Positions 19,489-27,243 of a stretch of 64,000 nucleotides of DNA are shown in pieces. Under the pieces are notes generated by a model. The model saw only the letters and a list, made by a program, of their open reading frames with translations. It did not search any database and was not told the DNA's origin. Source of the DNA: Alcanivorax sp. (GTDB taxonomy: Bacteria > Pseudomonadota > Gammaproteobacteria > Pseudomonadales > Alcanivoracaceae); assembly GCF_002733835.1 (NCBI RefSeq), contig NZ_NVWY01000011.1, forward strand, positions 26,390 to 90,389, in the 5' to 3' direction. How positions within the stretch are numbered: the first letter of the stretch is position 1; each line of letters begins with the position of its first letter. Both the position numbers and the translations under genes were made by a program.

Positions 19489-19637
19489 GGGGGAGCTCGA
19501 TAACTGGCTATGAGACAAATACAAAAATACGTCTCACTCATACCGAGAGGCAACCCATGCATACAGCTTTCACTGTTATGTTTAGGACAAAATGATCAAT
19601 TACCCGTCACATTGGGTCAGGAGGGTCAGGAAGACAA

Positions 19638-20264
19638 TCAAGGTGTCAGGAGCGGGCGCAGGTAGTCTTCCGCCACCCGGCGTACGCTGTCAGCATCGGC
19701 CGGGTTCAATACGCCATCAGGGGACAGCACCATGGACTGCATAAGCCGTAACATCAGTTCCGCCATGGGCTCCATGGGCTGCTGACGAATAGCACCGCTA
19801 TCCTGCTCCTCCTGCAACAACCCCGCCAGATAGATACGGAAGAACCCCATCATTTGCCACAGGCGTTGCGTCAGTAGCGGCAAAATGGTCTCCGGTTCGG
19901 AAGTCAGCAGCCGCTTCAGCAACGGATGCCGGTGGGCCCGGGTCACCGCCAGCACGAAGGATTCAAGAACACGTTCAAGACCGCTGTCCAGCTTCTCCAG
20001 TTCATCTTCGATCATCGCCAGTTGTCGCTGGCATTCGCGCAGAATCACCACCTGAATCAACTGGTCCTTATCCGCAAAACGACGATAGGCCGTCGCCCGA
20101 CCAATGCCCGCACGGGTGGCCACATCTTCCATGGTGGTACGTCGCAAACCGAATTCCACGAACAATGCCAACCCGGCATCAAGAATTTTCTCGTAGGTTC
20201 TATCGCCCTGGGGAACCTGAAGATTCTTGAGCAGCGCCGCCGACGCGATATTTTTGCGAGACAT
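19638..20264 (-). CDS. TetR-family transcriptional regulator
   Basis: The protein is 208 aa with an N-terminal TetR helix-turn-helix (YEKILDAGLALFVEFGLRRTTMEDVATRAGIGRATAYRRFADKDQL, about residues 23-67) and a divergent ligand-binding C-terminal domain. It probably represses the downstream lipid cluster on the same strand. An inverted repeat that could be its operator lies 48 nt upstream of its start. The ligand is unknown, perhaps an acyl-CoA by context. Confidence 0.9.
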   Translation of the reverse strand: MSRKNIASAALLKNLQVPQGDRTYEKILDAGLALFVEFGLRRTTMEDVATRAGIGRATAYRRFADKDQLIQVVILRECQRQLAMIEDELEKLDSGLERVLESFVLAVTRAHRHPLLKRLLTSEPETILPLLTQRLWQMMGFFRIYLAGLLQEEQDSGAIRQQPMEPMAELMLRLMQSMVLSPDGVLNPADADSVRRVAEDYLRPLLTP

Positions 20265-20311
20265 TCCAACTCCCTGTGATATGAACCGGATACGCGATCA
20301 ACCTGCGCGAA

Positions 20312-20328
20312 TACCCTTATCAAGGGTA
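20312..20328. promoter_or_regulatory. Inverted repeat upstream of the TetR gene, candidate operator
   Basis: TACCCTT-ATC-AAGGGTA is a perfect 7-bp inverted repeat, followed by another GTATATACCCC half-like sequence. It sits between the TetR gene and the end of the upstream acyl-CoA dehydrogenase gene, the usual place for autoregulation. Confidence 0.5.
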
Positions 20329-20413
20329 TATACCCCATGGCTTCCCAGCCCGCAAATTCCGTTTCATCGCAATGCCTCCATGACCAAGCAACAAGCCCCG
20401 CCATAGTATCGGC

Positions 20414-21538
20414 TCAAGCGGCTTGCACCATCGCCCTTAAATGCATATCCGCATTACCAAACAGTCCATCCGCTGCCGTCAACCGCTTGACGAAATGGCC
20501 CACACCCAATTCATCGGTCATGCCCATGCCACCATGGATCTGGATGGCTTCCTGGCCGATCTTGCGTCCGGCACGGCCCAACTGGGCCTTCATGGCATAC
20601 ACCGCCTTATCCGCATCCTCGTGGCCTTCCACGTATTTCAGTGTGGACGCCAGCAACAGGGAGCGGGTCTGTTCCATAGCGATGAACATATCCGCCATGC
20701 GGAACTGCAGCACCTGGAATTTACCGATAGCCAAGCCGAACTGTTTGCGGGTCTTGGTGTATTCCACCGTATCGTTAAGTAACACGGACATGCTTCCCAC
20801 ACTCTCTGCTGACAAGGCCAACAGCCCCTCATGCAGCACGGCTTTGGCCACATCATAGCCTTTGTTCAGCTCACCGATGCGAGCCGCACCAGGCACCGTC
20901 ACGTCTGAGAAGCGAATTTCTGCCCCCTGGCGGCCATCCACCATGCGATGGGGCACACGCGCGATTCCTTCGGCATTGGCATCTACCAGAAACAAAGACA
21001 AACCATCCTTATCACCCGGCTGCCCAGCGGTACGGGCCAGCACCACCAACAGGTCCGCCTGGTCACCATTCATCACCGATGCCTTGGTGCCATTCAACAC
21101 CACATTATCGCCTTTCACTGTGGCCTGAAGGGCGGTGTTTTCCAGGCTAAAAACCCGTTCGTACTCTTCAGCGGCAAACGCCAGCTGCAAGCGTCCCTCG
21201 ATTAATGCGGGAATGGTTTCCGCCTGTTGAGCCGCCTCGGCCCGGCGCAGAAACCCGCCCCCCAACACCACGGTGGCGATATACGGTGACATGATCAGGC
21301 CTTCACCCAGCGCCTCGAGCAGCACCATGGTTTCCAGCGGGCCCATGCCCATGCCCCCGTGTTCTTCCTCAAACGGCACCGCCAACCAACCCAGTTCAGC
21401 CAGCTTCTGCCAGGTGGCTGTATCCAGGGGCATCAGTTTTTTATTCTGCCGATGGGTTTCGACATCACTGTTGTCGCGCACAAACCGCTTGGCGCTATCC
21501 GCCAGCATTTGCTGTTCTTCACTCAACTGAAAATTCAT
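20414..21538 (-). CDS. Acyl-CoA dehydrogenase family protein (smaller partner)
   Basis: The protein is 374 aa and FAD-dependent. Its N-terminal domain MNFQLSEEQQMLADSAKRFV is typical, as are EEHGGMGMGPLE and the C-terminal IQIHGGMGMTDELGVGHFVKRL. A second acyl-CoA dehydrogenase lies just upstream on the same strand. Such adjacent pairs often form alpha2-beta2 enzymes, best known for steroid side-chain oxidation (FadE pairs), where each subunit supplies part of the active site. Substrate is not readable. Confidence 0.9.
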   Translation of the reverse strand: MNFQLSEEQQMLADSAKRFVRDNSDVETHRQNKKLMPLDTATWQKLAELGWLAVPFEEEHGGMGMGPLETMVLLEALGEGLIMSPYIATVVLGGGFLRRAEAAQQAETIPALIEGRLQLAFAAEEYERVFSLENTALQATVKGDNVVLNGTKASVMNGDQADLLVVLARTAGQPGDKDGLSLFLVDANAEGIARVPHRMVDGRQGAEIRFSDVTVPGAARIGELNKGYDVAKAVLHEGLLALSAESVGSMSVLLNDTVEYTKTRKQFGLAIGKFQVLQFRMADMFIAMEQTRSLLLASTLKYVEGHEDADKAVYAMKAQLGRAGRKIGQEAIQIHGGMGMTDELGVGHFVKRLTAADGLFGNADMHLRAMVQAA

Positions 21539-21588
21539 CGTTGTTCTCCATTCCCGGGTAGCTGCCGGCTTTCACCGTTCCAGCCTTC

Positions 21589-21661
21589 ACCATGCGAGCA
21601 TGGTTTCCCACAAAACCTGACACCGCCGAGAGCCCCTGTGGGAAGTCATGCTCGCATGACG
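21589..21661. repeat. Imperfect palindrome between the two acyl-CoA dehydrogenase genes
   Basis: The left arm CCATGCGAGCATGGTTTCCCACA and the right arm TGTGGGAAGTCATGCTCGCATG (minus-strand complement) form a long imperfect stem around a loop of about 28 nt. It does not show the 7-nt period of the other intergenic palindromes in this window and has no T run. Confidence 0.6.
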
Positions 21662-21682
21662 AATCCCGGCCCTCAGTCACCC

Positions 21683-22885
21683 TCAAAGCCCCAACACCGC
21701 CTTGGCGATAATCCCGCGCTGCACCTCATTGGAGCCGCCGTAAATGGAGCAGGCTCGGGAATTGAGATAATGGGGCATGGCGGTGAGCGCATATTCCGGC
21801 CCGGTAATCGGCTGATCGTCGCCGGGCACGAGCGCCTGGGGCTGCCAGATCGTCGCCTGCGCCCCCAGGGTTTCGATGCGCAGTTCCGTCACTTTCTGCA
21901 GTAGCTCGGTACCCAGAATCTTGGTCATGGACGACAGCGCCCCCGGATCCTTCCCGGCTGACAGCGCCGACTTGATACGCATTTCCGTAAACTCCAGGGC
22001 CAGCACATCCGCCTCCAGCTGGGCCAGCTTGTGCTGCCATACCGGATCGTCCAGCAAGGCACCAAACGCGGTCTGCTGTTTGGATGCCATCACCTTGATC
22101 TTTTCCAACTGCACATGAAGGCCGGGAGCATACTCCTGGCCACCGCGTTCGAACGTGAGCAGGTATTTGGCCACCGTCCAGCCATCGTTTTCCTCACCAA
22201 CACGGTTCTTCTGCGGTACGCGGACATTGTCGAAAAACACCTGGCACTGCTCGGTCACTTCATCCAGACCAACGATGGGTTCAATGGAAATACCCGGCAG
22301 GTCCATATCCAGCAACAGGAAGGTGATGCCCTGTTGCGGTTTGCCGTCTTTGCGGGTGCGCACCAACGCGAACATCTTGTTGGCGTAATGGGCGTAGGTG
22401 GTCCAGATCTTGGTGCCATTGATGATGTAGTCATCACCGTCTTTCTCAGCGAAGGTTTTCAACGATGCCAGATCGGAGCCAGCACCCGGCTCGGAGTAAC
22501 CCTGGCACCAGAAATGTTCACCGCTGAGGATCTTTGGCAGGTATGCCTTCTGCTGCTCTTCAGTGCCACAACCAATCAGGCAGGGCCCGCACATGTGCAA
22601 GCCCATGGGCACCAGTGGCGGGGTTTCCGCACGCACCAGCTCTTCGGCGAAAATGGCCCGTTGGGTCACGCTCCAGCCGGTACCACCGAACTCTTTTGGC
22701 CAGTGCGGGGCCGCCCAGCCCTTGTTGTTCAGGATCGTCTGCCAGGCCATGGCCTCTTTCACCGGTGAAAACACCGATGTCACCATCTTGCCCGCCTCGC
22801 GAATTTCATCGGTGAGGCTTTCTTCCAGGAAGGTTCGCACCTCATCCCGAAATGATGCTTCCTGTTCCGGCACCTGCAGATCCAT
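21683..22885 (-). CDS. Acyl-CoA dehydrogenase family protein (larger partner)
   Basis: The protein is about 400 aa. It shows the family motifs WPKEFGGTGWSVTQRAIFAEEL, QGYSEPGAGSDLASL (FAD/substrate region, about residue 125) and a C-terminal end SRACSIYGGSNEVQRGIIAKAVLGL typical of FadE-type enzymes. The start at 22885 (MDLQVPEQ) is preceded by GGAG at 6 nt, better than the upstream start. It is the first gene of the minus-strand lipid cluster. Confidence 0.9.
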   Translation of the reverse strand: MDLQVPEQEASFRDEVRTFLEESLTDEIREAGKMVTSVFSPVKEAMAWQTILNNKGWAAPHWPKEFGGTGWSVTQRAIFAEELVRAETPPLVPMGLHMCGPCLIGCGTEEQQKAYLPKILSGEHFWCQGYSEPGAGSDLASLKTFAEKDGDDYIINGTKIWTTYAHYANKMFALVRTRKDGKPQQGITFLLLDMDLPGISIEPIVGLDEVTEQCQVFFDNVRVPQKNRVGEENDGWTVAKYLLTFERGGQEYAPGLHVQLEKIKVMASKQQTAFGALLDDPVWQHKLAQLEADVLALEFTEMRIKSALSAGKDPGALSSMTKILGTELLQKVTELRIETLGAQATIWQPQALVPGDDQPITGPEYALTAMPHYLNSRACSIYGGSNEVQRGIIAKAVLGL

Positions 22886-23091
22886 GACGTACTCCACTAT
22901 ATATAGACTCAATCAGCCCAGTGTACGGGAGGCGACTTGAGACAATAATGACGATTCGTTTCACCCGGATGGCCAAAACCGTCAAAACAGGCAGAGCCCT
23001 TACCCTGCCTGCGCCAGTCAGCCCGCAACACTCCCCCGCCCACCTGGTTTATACTCCCCACCACACTCAATCGATACGACACGGCGTCCCC

Positions 23092-24030
23092 ATGAGCATC
23101 AACTGGTTCCCCGGCCACATGAACAAGGCCATCCGCGAAATCCGCGACATTCTTCCCAAGGTGGACCTGATCATCGAGGTGGTGGACGCGCGCCTGCCCT
23201 ACAGCAGCGCCAACCCGGTGATCGAACAATTTCGGGCCGACAAGCCCTGCCTGAAACTGCTCAGCAAAAGCGACCTGGCCGACCCGGCCGTCACCCGGCA
23301 GTGGCTTGATCACCTGGAGCAGGACCCGAAAGTCCGTGCTCTGGCCATCACCACCGACAAACCGGAACAGATCCGCAAACTGGTGGACACCGCCCTGAAA
23401 ATGGCCGGCAAGCGGACCGACCGAGCCACCAGCGTTACCGCCCTTATCACCGGCATTCCCAACGTGGGCAAATCCACCCTGATCAACAACCTGGCCAGCC
23501 GCATCATCGCCAAAGCCGGTAACGAACCCGCCGTCACCCAGCGCCAGCAACGCATCGACCTGCGCAACGGCCTGGTGCTCATCGACACCCCCGGCATCCT
23601 CTGGCCGAAAATCGAAAACCCGGACAGCGGTTACCGCCTGGCTCTCTCCGGCGCCATCAAGGCCACCGCCATGCAGGAAGACGACGTGGCCCTGTACGCC
23701 GCCGAATACTTCATGCAGGCCTACCCCCAACAGATGAAAGAACGCTTCAAACGCGACGACCTGCCCGAAGACGGCATCCCCTTCCTGGAAACCATCGGCA
23801 AGCAGCGCGGCTGCCTGGGCAGCGGCGGCCACGTGGACTTCGACCGCGCCGCCACCCTGCTGATCAGCGAATACCGCGGCGGCAGACTGGGCCAGCTCAC
23901 CCTGGAAACCCCGGCCATGGCGGAGCAAGAGCATGTGAAGGTGGCGGAGATACGCAGGTTGAAAGAGGAGGAGAAGGAGGCGAAGAAGAAGGCCAGGAAG
24001 GCGGCGTATAAGGCGAAGGGGCAGAAATAG
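23092..24030 (+). CDS. ylqF: YlqF/RbgA-type circularly permuted GTPase
   Basis: The protein is a ribosome-assembly GTPase of the YawG/YlqF group with permuted G motifs. SINWFPGHMNKA is at the N-terminus, G4 appears as LSKSDLAD (about residue 60), then G1 GIPNVGKST (about 124), and G3 DTPG (about 165). The start at 23092 (MSINWFPGHM) is the conserved family start; the longer upstream frame is not conserved-looking. The C-terminus is a basic and acidic coiled tail (EEEKEAKKKARKAAYKAK). It is convergent with the YhfG gene. Confidence 0.9.
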   Translation: MSINWFPGHMNKAIREIRDILPKVDLIIEVVDARLPYSSANPVIEQFRADKPCLKLLSKSDLADPAVTRQWLDHLEQDPKVRALAITTDKPEQIRKLVDTALKMAGKRTDRATSVTALITGIPNVGKSTLINNLASRIIAKAGNEPAVTQRQQRIDLRNGLVLIDTPGILWPKIENPDSGYRLALSGAIKATAMQEDDVALYAAEYFMQAYPQQMKERFKRDDLPEDGIPFLETIGKQRGCLGSGGHVDFDRAATLLISEYRGGRLGQLTLETPAMAEQEHVKVAEIRRLKEEEKEAKKKARKAAYKAKGQK

Positions 24031-24056
24031 GTTATCCCAGCGAAAATGGCTAGAGA

Positions 24057-24224
24057 TTATCGCTGTCGGGAATGAAAACGTACCGCTTCTTCTTTCGAAG
24101 AAAACCGTGGTTCAGACGCCTTTTCGGGAACATCAAAACCTTCCAGCCTCAAGCCCGCTGCATAATTGCGACGGCGAACGCTGGCGAAGTATGCCATTTT
24201 GGTTTTTAAAGAGGGAGAAATCAT
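24057..24224 (-). CDS. YhfG-like small protein (Fic antitoxin family), orphan
   Basis: This 55-aa protein starts at the ATG at 24224 behind GAGGTGACG. The region KTKMAYFASVRRRNYAAGLRLEGFDVP aligns by eye with E. coli YhfG ([27 protein letters not shown]), which is also 55 aa and is the antitoxin-like partner of Fic. In enterobacteria the fic gene follows directly; here the next gene is the convergent ylqF end and no Fic motif (HPFREGNGR) is seen in the window. A longer frame exists upstream but overlaps the metallopeptidase gene. Confidence 0.6.
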   Translation of the reverse strand: MISPSLKTKMAYFASVRRRNYAAGLRLEGFDVPEKASEPRFSSKEEAVRFHSRQR

Positions 24225-24265
24225 CACGTCACCTCGGTCAAATTCATTATGCTGTTGAGTGACTT

Positions 24266-24976
24266 TTACAACACAACCATCACATGCCCATGCCGCTTCA
24301 GCCACTCCCGGCATTCTTCATAATCGGGCAGCACCCTGCCCACCTCACCCCAGAACTGCGGCGAGTGATCATGGCGAATCAAATGACATAACTCGTGGAC
24401 AACCACGTAATCCACCATACGGTTCGGGGCCATCATGATCTGCCAGTTGAATTGCAGCTCACCTTTCGCGGTGCAGCTTCCCCAGCGGGATTTAAAGGTT
24501 TTGATAGACACATTGGGGACAGTGACGCCCACCTGCGGCGCCCAGCGGGCGACTTTATCTTTTAGTTTCGTTTCGGCCTGGCGCTTGTACCAGCGAATCA
24601 GGGCATTGCGGATCATGTGGGGTTGTTCCGCGCCCTGGGGCACGGACACCAGCAAACGCCCCTGCACCAATTTCACCGGAGCGAAGAGGCCTTTTTCCAC
24701 TTTCAGCCGGTAGTTGCGGCCAAGGTAGGAGAAGGACTCTCCGGAGACGTAGCGCTTGCTGCTGGGCGGGGTCATCTCCTGATGAAGCGCGATCTTTTCC
24801 TTGATCCAGCGGCGTTTGGCCGCCAGCAATTCGCCAATACGCTCCAAAGAAACGTCCGCCGGCACCACCACCGACACCGCCCCTTCTTCCACCCGGATAT
24901 CGGCAGACTTGCGGCGACTGGTGCGGATCACTTCGGCAATAAAGCCGTTGCCGTCGATAAATTCAGGATGCTTCAA
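24266..24976 (-). CDS. YgjP/SprT-like zinc metallopeptidase (DUF45)
   Basis: The 236-aa protein is of the M48-related YgjP-like family. It has the Zn motif VHELCHLIRHDH (HExxH, about residue 200) preceded by FKSRWGSCTAKGELQFNW, which is diagnostic for the family. The gene starts 1 nt after the antitoxin stop, so it is the third gene of the toxin-antitoxin operon. Genes of this family are often found next to restriction or toxin-antitoxin systems; the substrate is unknown. Confidence 0.85.
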   Translation of the reverse strand: MKHPEFIDGNGFIAEVIRTSRRKSADIRVEEGAVSVVVPADVSLERIGELLAAKRRWIKEKIALHQEMTPPSSKRYVSGESFSYLGRNYRLKVEKGLFAPVKLVQGRLLVSVPQGAEQPHMIRNALIRWYKRQAETKLKDKVARWAPQVGVTVPNVSIKTFKSRWGSCTAKGELQFNWQIMMAPNRMVDYVVVHELCHLIRHDHSPQFWGEVGRVLPDYEECREWLKRHGHVMVVL

Positions 24977-24977
24977 G

Positions 24978-25307
24978 CTATAGCTCTCTGATCCAGTCCA
25001 GCGTTTCCGGGTGGCGCTGAATCAGGCGCATCAGGGTGGTCGAGCCCTGGTCCGGTTTACCACGGTCCTGCTCCCAGCGCTCAAGCGTGCGCACACTCAT
25101 GCGTAGCATGTTGGCGAAGATCGGGCGGGACACTTTCAGGCTTTCGCGCAGCGAACGAATTTCTGCAGCGGTAATTTCCAGCGGGTCTTTCAGTTCCAGC
25201 TCAGTGGTCTGCAGGGTTTGCTTGCCCTCCCGGGCATCCTGCAACGCCTCAAAGCCTTCGGTCAGTTCGCCGAAGATATCGCGCTTGTTGTCAGTCTTCT
25301 TTGCCAT
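24978..25307 (-). CDS. HigA-type antitoxin with helix-turn-helix
   Basis: The 109-aa protein has a disordered N-terminus (about residues 1-45) and a C-terminal HTH_XRE-like domain (ITAAEIRSLRESLKVSRPIFANMLRMSVRTLERWEQDRGKP). The layout matches V. cholerae HigA2, where the toxin gene comes first and the antitoxin neutralises through its N-terminal tail. The frame overlaps the toxin gene by 17 nt. Confidence 0.85.
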   Translation of the reverse strand: MAKKTDNKRDIFGELTEGFEALQDAREGKQTLQTTELELKDPLEITAAEIRSLRESLKVSRPIFANMLRMSVRTLERWEQDRGKPDQGSTTLMRLIQRHPETLDWIREL

Positions 25308-25644
25308 GGCTTCTCGCCTCCACCTCGCGCGCCAGCAGCGCCTTGAGGGCTTTCTTCTGGTCAGCGGTCAAATCGGTTGCCTCATCCTTGTCATACAGGG
25401 TGAACAACCAGAACTGTGCGCCACCGGCGTACCAGTAATAGATAATCCGCACCCCACCGCGCTTGCCCTTGCCGCGCCGCTTGTCCACCCAGCGCACCTT
25501 GCGCAGCCCGCCCGTGCCCTGAATCACATCCCCCATGTGGGGCGATTCCAGCAACATGGCCTGGAGCAACCGGTATTCCTCGTCTTTCAGGTAGTCCGCC
25601 CGGTGGCGGCTGAAGGGCGGCAGCTCGACAAACAGCGCCTTCAT
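25291..25644 (-). CDS. RelE/HigB-family mRNA interferase toxin
   Basis: The 117-aa protein has the RelE-like fold pattern: a long N-terminal helix (DEEYRLLQAMLLESPHMGDVIQGTGGLRKVRW), basic strand KRRGKGKRGGVRIIYYWYAGGAQFWLFTLYDKDEATDL, and a C-terminal helix (DQKKALKALLAREVE). It resembles V. cholerae HigB2, a ribosome-dependent endoribonuclease. It is first in the operon and overlaps the antitoxin. An inverted repeat immediately upstream is the likely autoregulatory operator. Confidence 0.85.
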   Translation of the reverse strand: MKALFVELPPFSRHRADYLKDEEYRLLQAMLLESPHMGDVIQGTGGLRKVRWVDKRRGKGKRGGVRIIYYWYAGGAQFWLFTLYDKDEATDLTADQKKALKALLAREVEARSHGKED

Positions 25645-25663
25645 GGGGTGCTCGACCCAAAGT

Positions 25664-25680
25664 ATACGCGATTCGCGTAT
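25664..25680. promoter_or_regulatory. Inverted repeat ATACGCG-N3-CGCGTAT upstream of the toxin gene
   Basis: A perfect 7-bp inverted repeat with a 3-nt spacer lies 20 nt upstream of the toxin start, where a HigA-type dimer would bind to repress the operon. Function is inferred from position and symmetry. Confidence 0.65.
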
Positions 25681-25772
25681 GACGGCAAGCCTGTGACTGT
25701 CAGCGACAGCCCATCAGCATACAAAGCCATCCTTGGCTCCTTGTATTTCAATCAGTTAGCCAGACCTTCCTT

Positions 25773-25864
25773 GTAGGAGCGGTGGTTCCACCGCGATGCA
25801 CCAGATCCATCTGTGCTTGCAGCCTCCTTGAAACCCAAAATCGCGGTGGAACCACCGCTCCCAC
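25773..25864. repeat. Pair of inverted REP-like sequences
   Basis: GTAGGAGCGGTGGTTCCACC... at 25773-25797 and its inverted copy at 25840-25864 face each other across about 40 nt. Each unit contains the short palindrome GCGGTGGTTCCACCGC. The form (GTAGGAGCGG...CCGCGAT) is that of Pseudomonas-type REP sequences arranged as a mosaic pair. A third, single copy is at 37833-37858. Confidence 0.75.
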
Positions 25865-26048
25865 AGGGTGAGATTGCATCCCCAACCGAGTTCAGCACTG
25901 ACCTCTCATTCCACCACATTCGCCCCTCAAGTGGGGCTTGTATGTTTGAATGCTCTTCCTGCAACCATGCAGGACTTGCCGGGGTGGAGGGACCAAAGGA
26001 GCATCTGACCCAAGGGTACAGACGGTAGGAGATTTGGCCCCACCCCGC

Positions 26049-26171
26049 ACCTATTCATACGCCGATAAAGAATCCATCGGCTGAGTTGCACCTCAGACCG
26101 ACGATACCTAGCAAGCCAGCGTTCAGGTGCGCCCCGACAAGCATGTGTAACCTAGCGCAAGGGGCTGTTCA
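26049..26171 (+). ncRNA. Candidate bridge RNA region in the IS110 left end
   Basis: The noncoding left end can fold into successive hairpins: GCCGAT/ATCGGC (26061-26066 with 26076-26081), CTGAG/CTCAG (26081-26085 with 26092-26096, sharing one base), and GCCCC/GGGGC near the 3' end. IS110-group elements are now known to encode in this place a bridge RNA whose two loops pair with donor and target DNA. Presence here is inferred from position and foldability only. Confidence 0.4.
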
Positions 26172-27110
26172 GTGGCAATGCAAGTAGAACCCTCCATTAT
26201 CGGCATCGACGTGGCCAAGGCCGAGTTGGTCATCTATTTCCTGGGCCAGACCTATTCCATTGAGAACACACCCCAAGCCATTCGGGCTTGGCTCAAGGAT
26301 CTGCCTTCCCTCTGCGAGATAGCCATCGAGGCCACTGGCACTTATCACATGGATGTCATTGAGCTGGCCCACCGTAAAGGCCACCACATCTACGTGATTG
26401 ATGGTTCTCGCCTCCACCATTACCGCAAGGGCACAGGGGGTCGCGCAAAAACGGACGCCTCTGATGCGCAGCTACTTGCCCGCCATCTGCAAAATGAAAA
26501 AGGGGCCTTGCGCCGCTGGAGTCCGCCACCCAAGGCGTATCGGACGCTGCAGACCCTGCTGCGCCGCCGTGCGGCACTGGTCAAGGCGCGAACCATTATC
26601 CAGCAAAGCCTGGGTGCAGAGCCGCTACTCAAAGCGGGCTTGAAGAGGTTGATCTCTCAGATCAACACGCTGGATGCACAGATCCAGAAACACCTTCGCG
26701 ACACGGTAAGAGACGCTGGGCTCAGCGAACAGGTGCAACGGTGCAAGGCCCTGGAGGGCGTGGGCGATCTGACCGCCTACGCTCTGGTCATGGCCTTCTT
26801 AAGGGGCGACTTCAGGAACAGTGATGCCTTCGTGGCCTTCCTGGGGATGGACGTTCACGTGAGAGACTCAGGCACCAAAACCGGCAAGCGAAAACTGACC
26901 AAGAAAGGGGACTCAGAAGCTCGCAGGCTGCTTTACTGCGCGGCCATGGCCGCTCGCCGGAGCAAGCGTTGGGCAGGGGTCTATCAGGCTTATCTGGATC
27001 GAGGGCTGGCAACTACCCAAGCGTTAGTCATCCTGGCGCGCAAACTCGTTCGTATCGCCTTCGCGCTCATGAAAAATGGCACCGACTATCAGCCGGCCCC
27101 TGCCTCATGA
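26172..27110 (+). CDS. IS110-family transposase (RuvC-like DEDD recombinase)
   Basis: The 312-aa protein has an N-terminal DEDD domain (IIGIDVAKAELV, then AIEATGTYH and KTDASDAQLLARHL) and a C-terminal Transposase_20 domain (LEGVGDLTAYALVMAFLRG, FLGMDVHVRDSGTKTGKRKL) in which the Ser of RDSG is a good candidate for the catalytic serine. The length is normal and the frame intact, so it may be active. The GTG start at 26172 is 7 nt behind AAGGGG; an ATG lies two codons later. Confidence 0.9.
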   Translation: MAMQVEPSIIGIDVAKAELVIYFLGQTYSIENTPQAIRAWLKDLPSLCEIAIEATGTYHMDVIELAHRKGHHIYVIDGSRLHHYRKGTGGRAKTDASDAQLLARHLQNEKGALRRWSPPPKAYRTLQTLLRRRAALVKARTIIQQSLGAEPLLKAGLKRLISQINTLDAQIQKHLRDTVRDAGLSEQVQRCKALEGVGDLTAYALVMAFLRGDFRNSDAFVAFLGMDVHVRDSGTKTGKRKLTKKGDSEARRLLYCAAMAARRSKRWAGVYQAYLDRGLATTQALVILARKLVRIAFALMKNGTDYQPAPAS

Positions 27111-27243
27111 AGACTGGGGTGGACAACATAGAATCTCCTACAAGTGCCAGGTGGCCATCGGGAAACGAGAGAGCCTTTGCTGCCATCGGGAACCCACAGG
27201 GCTATAGTACGTCGAAGACGCAACCCCTCGACGGAGCCACACT

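Larger units (their letters stand above)
26027..27141 (+). mobile_element. IS110-family insertion sequence
   Basis: The element is defined by its transposase and by an imperfect inverted repeat: GTAGGAGATTTGGCCCCACC at 26027-26046 against GGTGGACAACATAGAATCTCCTAC ending at 27141. The pairs are GTAGGAGATT/ATCTCCTAC and CCACCCC/GGGGTGG. In IS110/IS1111 elements such repeats are often subterminal, so true ends may lie a few nt outside. No target duplication is expected or seen. The left noncoding part is longer than the right. Confidence 0.7.

Noticed and set aside
22909..23934. 341-codon minus-strand frame opposite ylqF
   Set aside because: It is an antisense frame of the GTPase gene; the sequence has no motif while the plus strand has all G motifs.
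26027..27141. IS110 insertion directly into a REP unit
   Set aside because: Some IS110 elements target REP sequences, but the nearest REP-like unit ends about 160 nt before the left repeat, so direct insertion into it is not supported.
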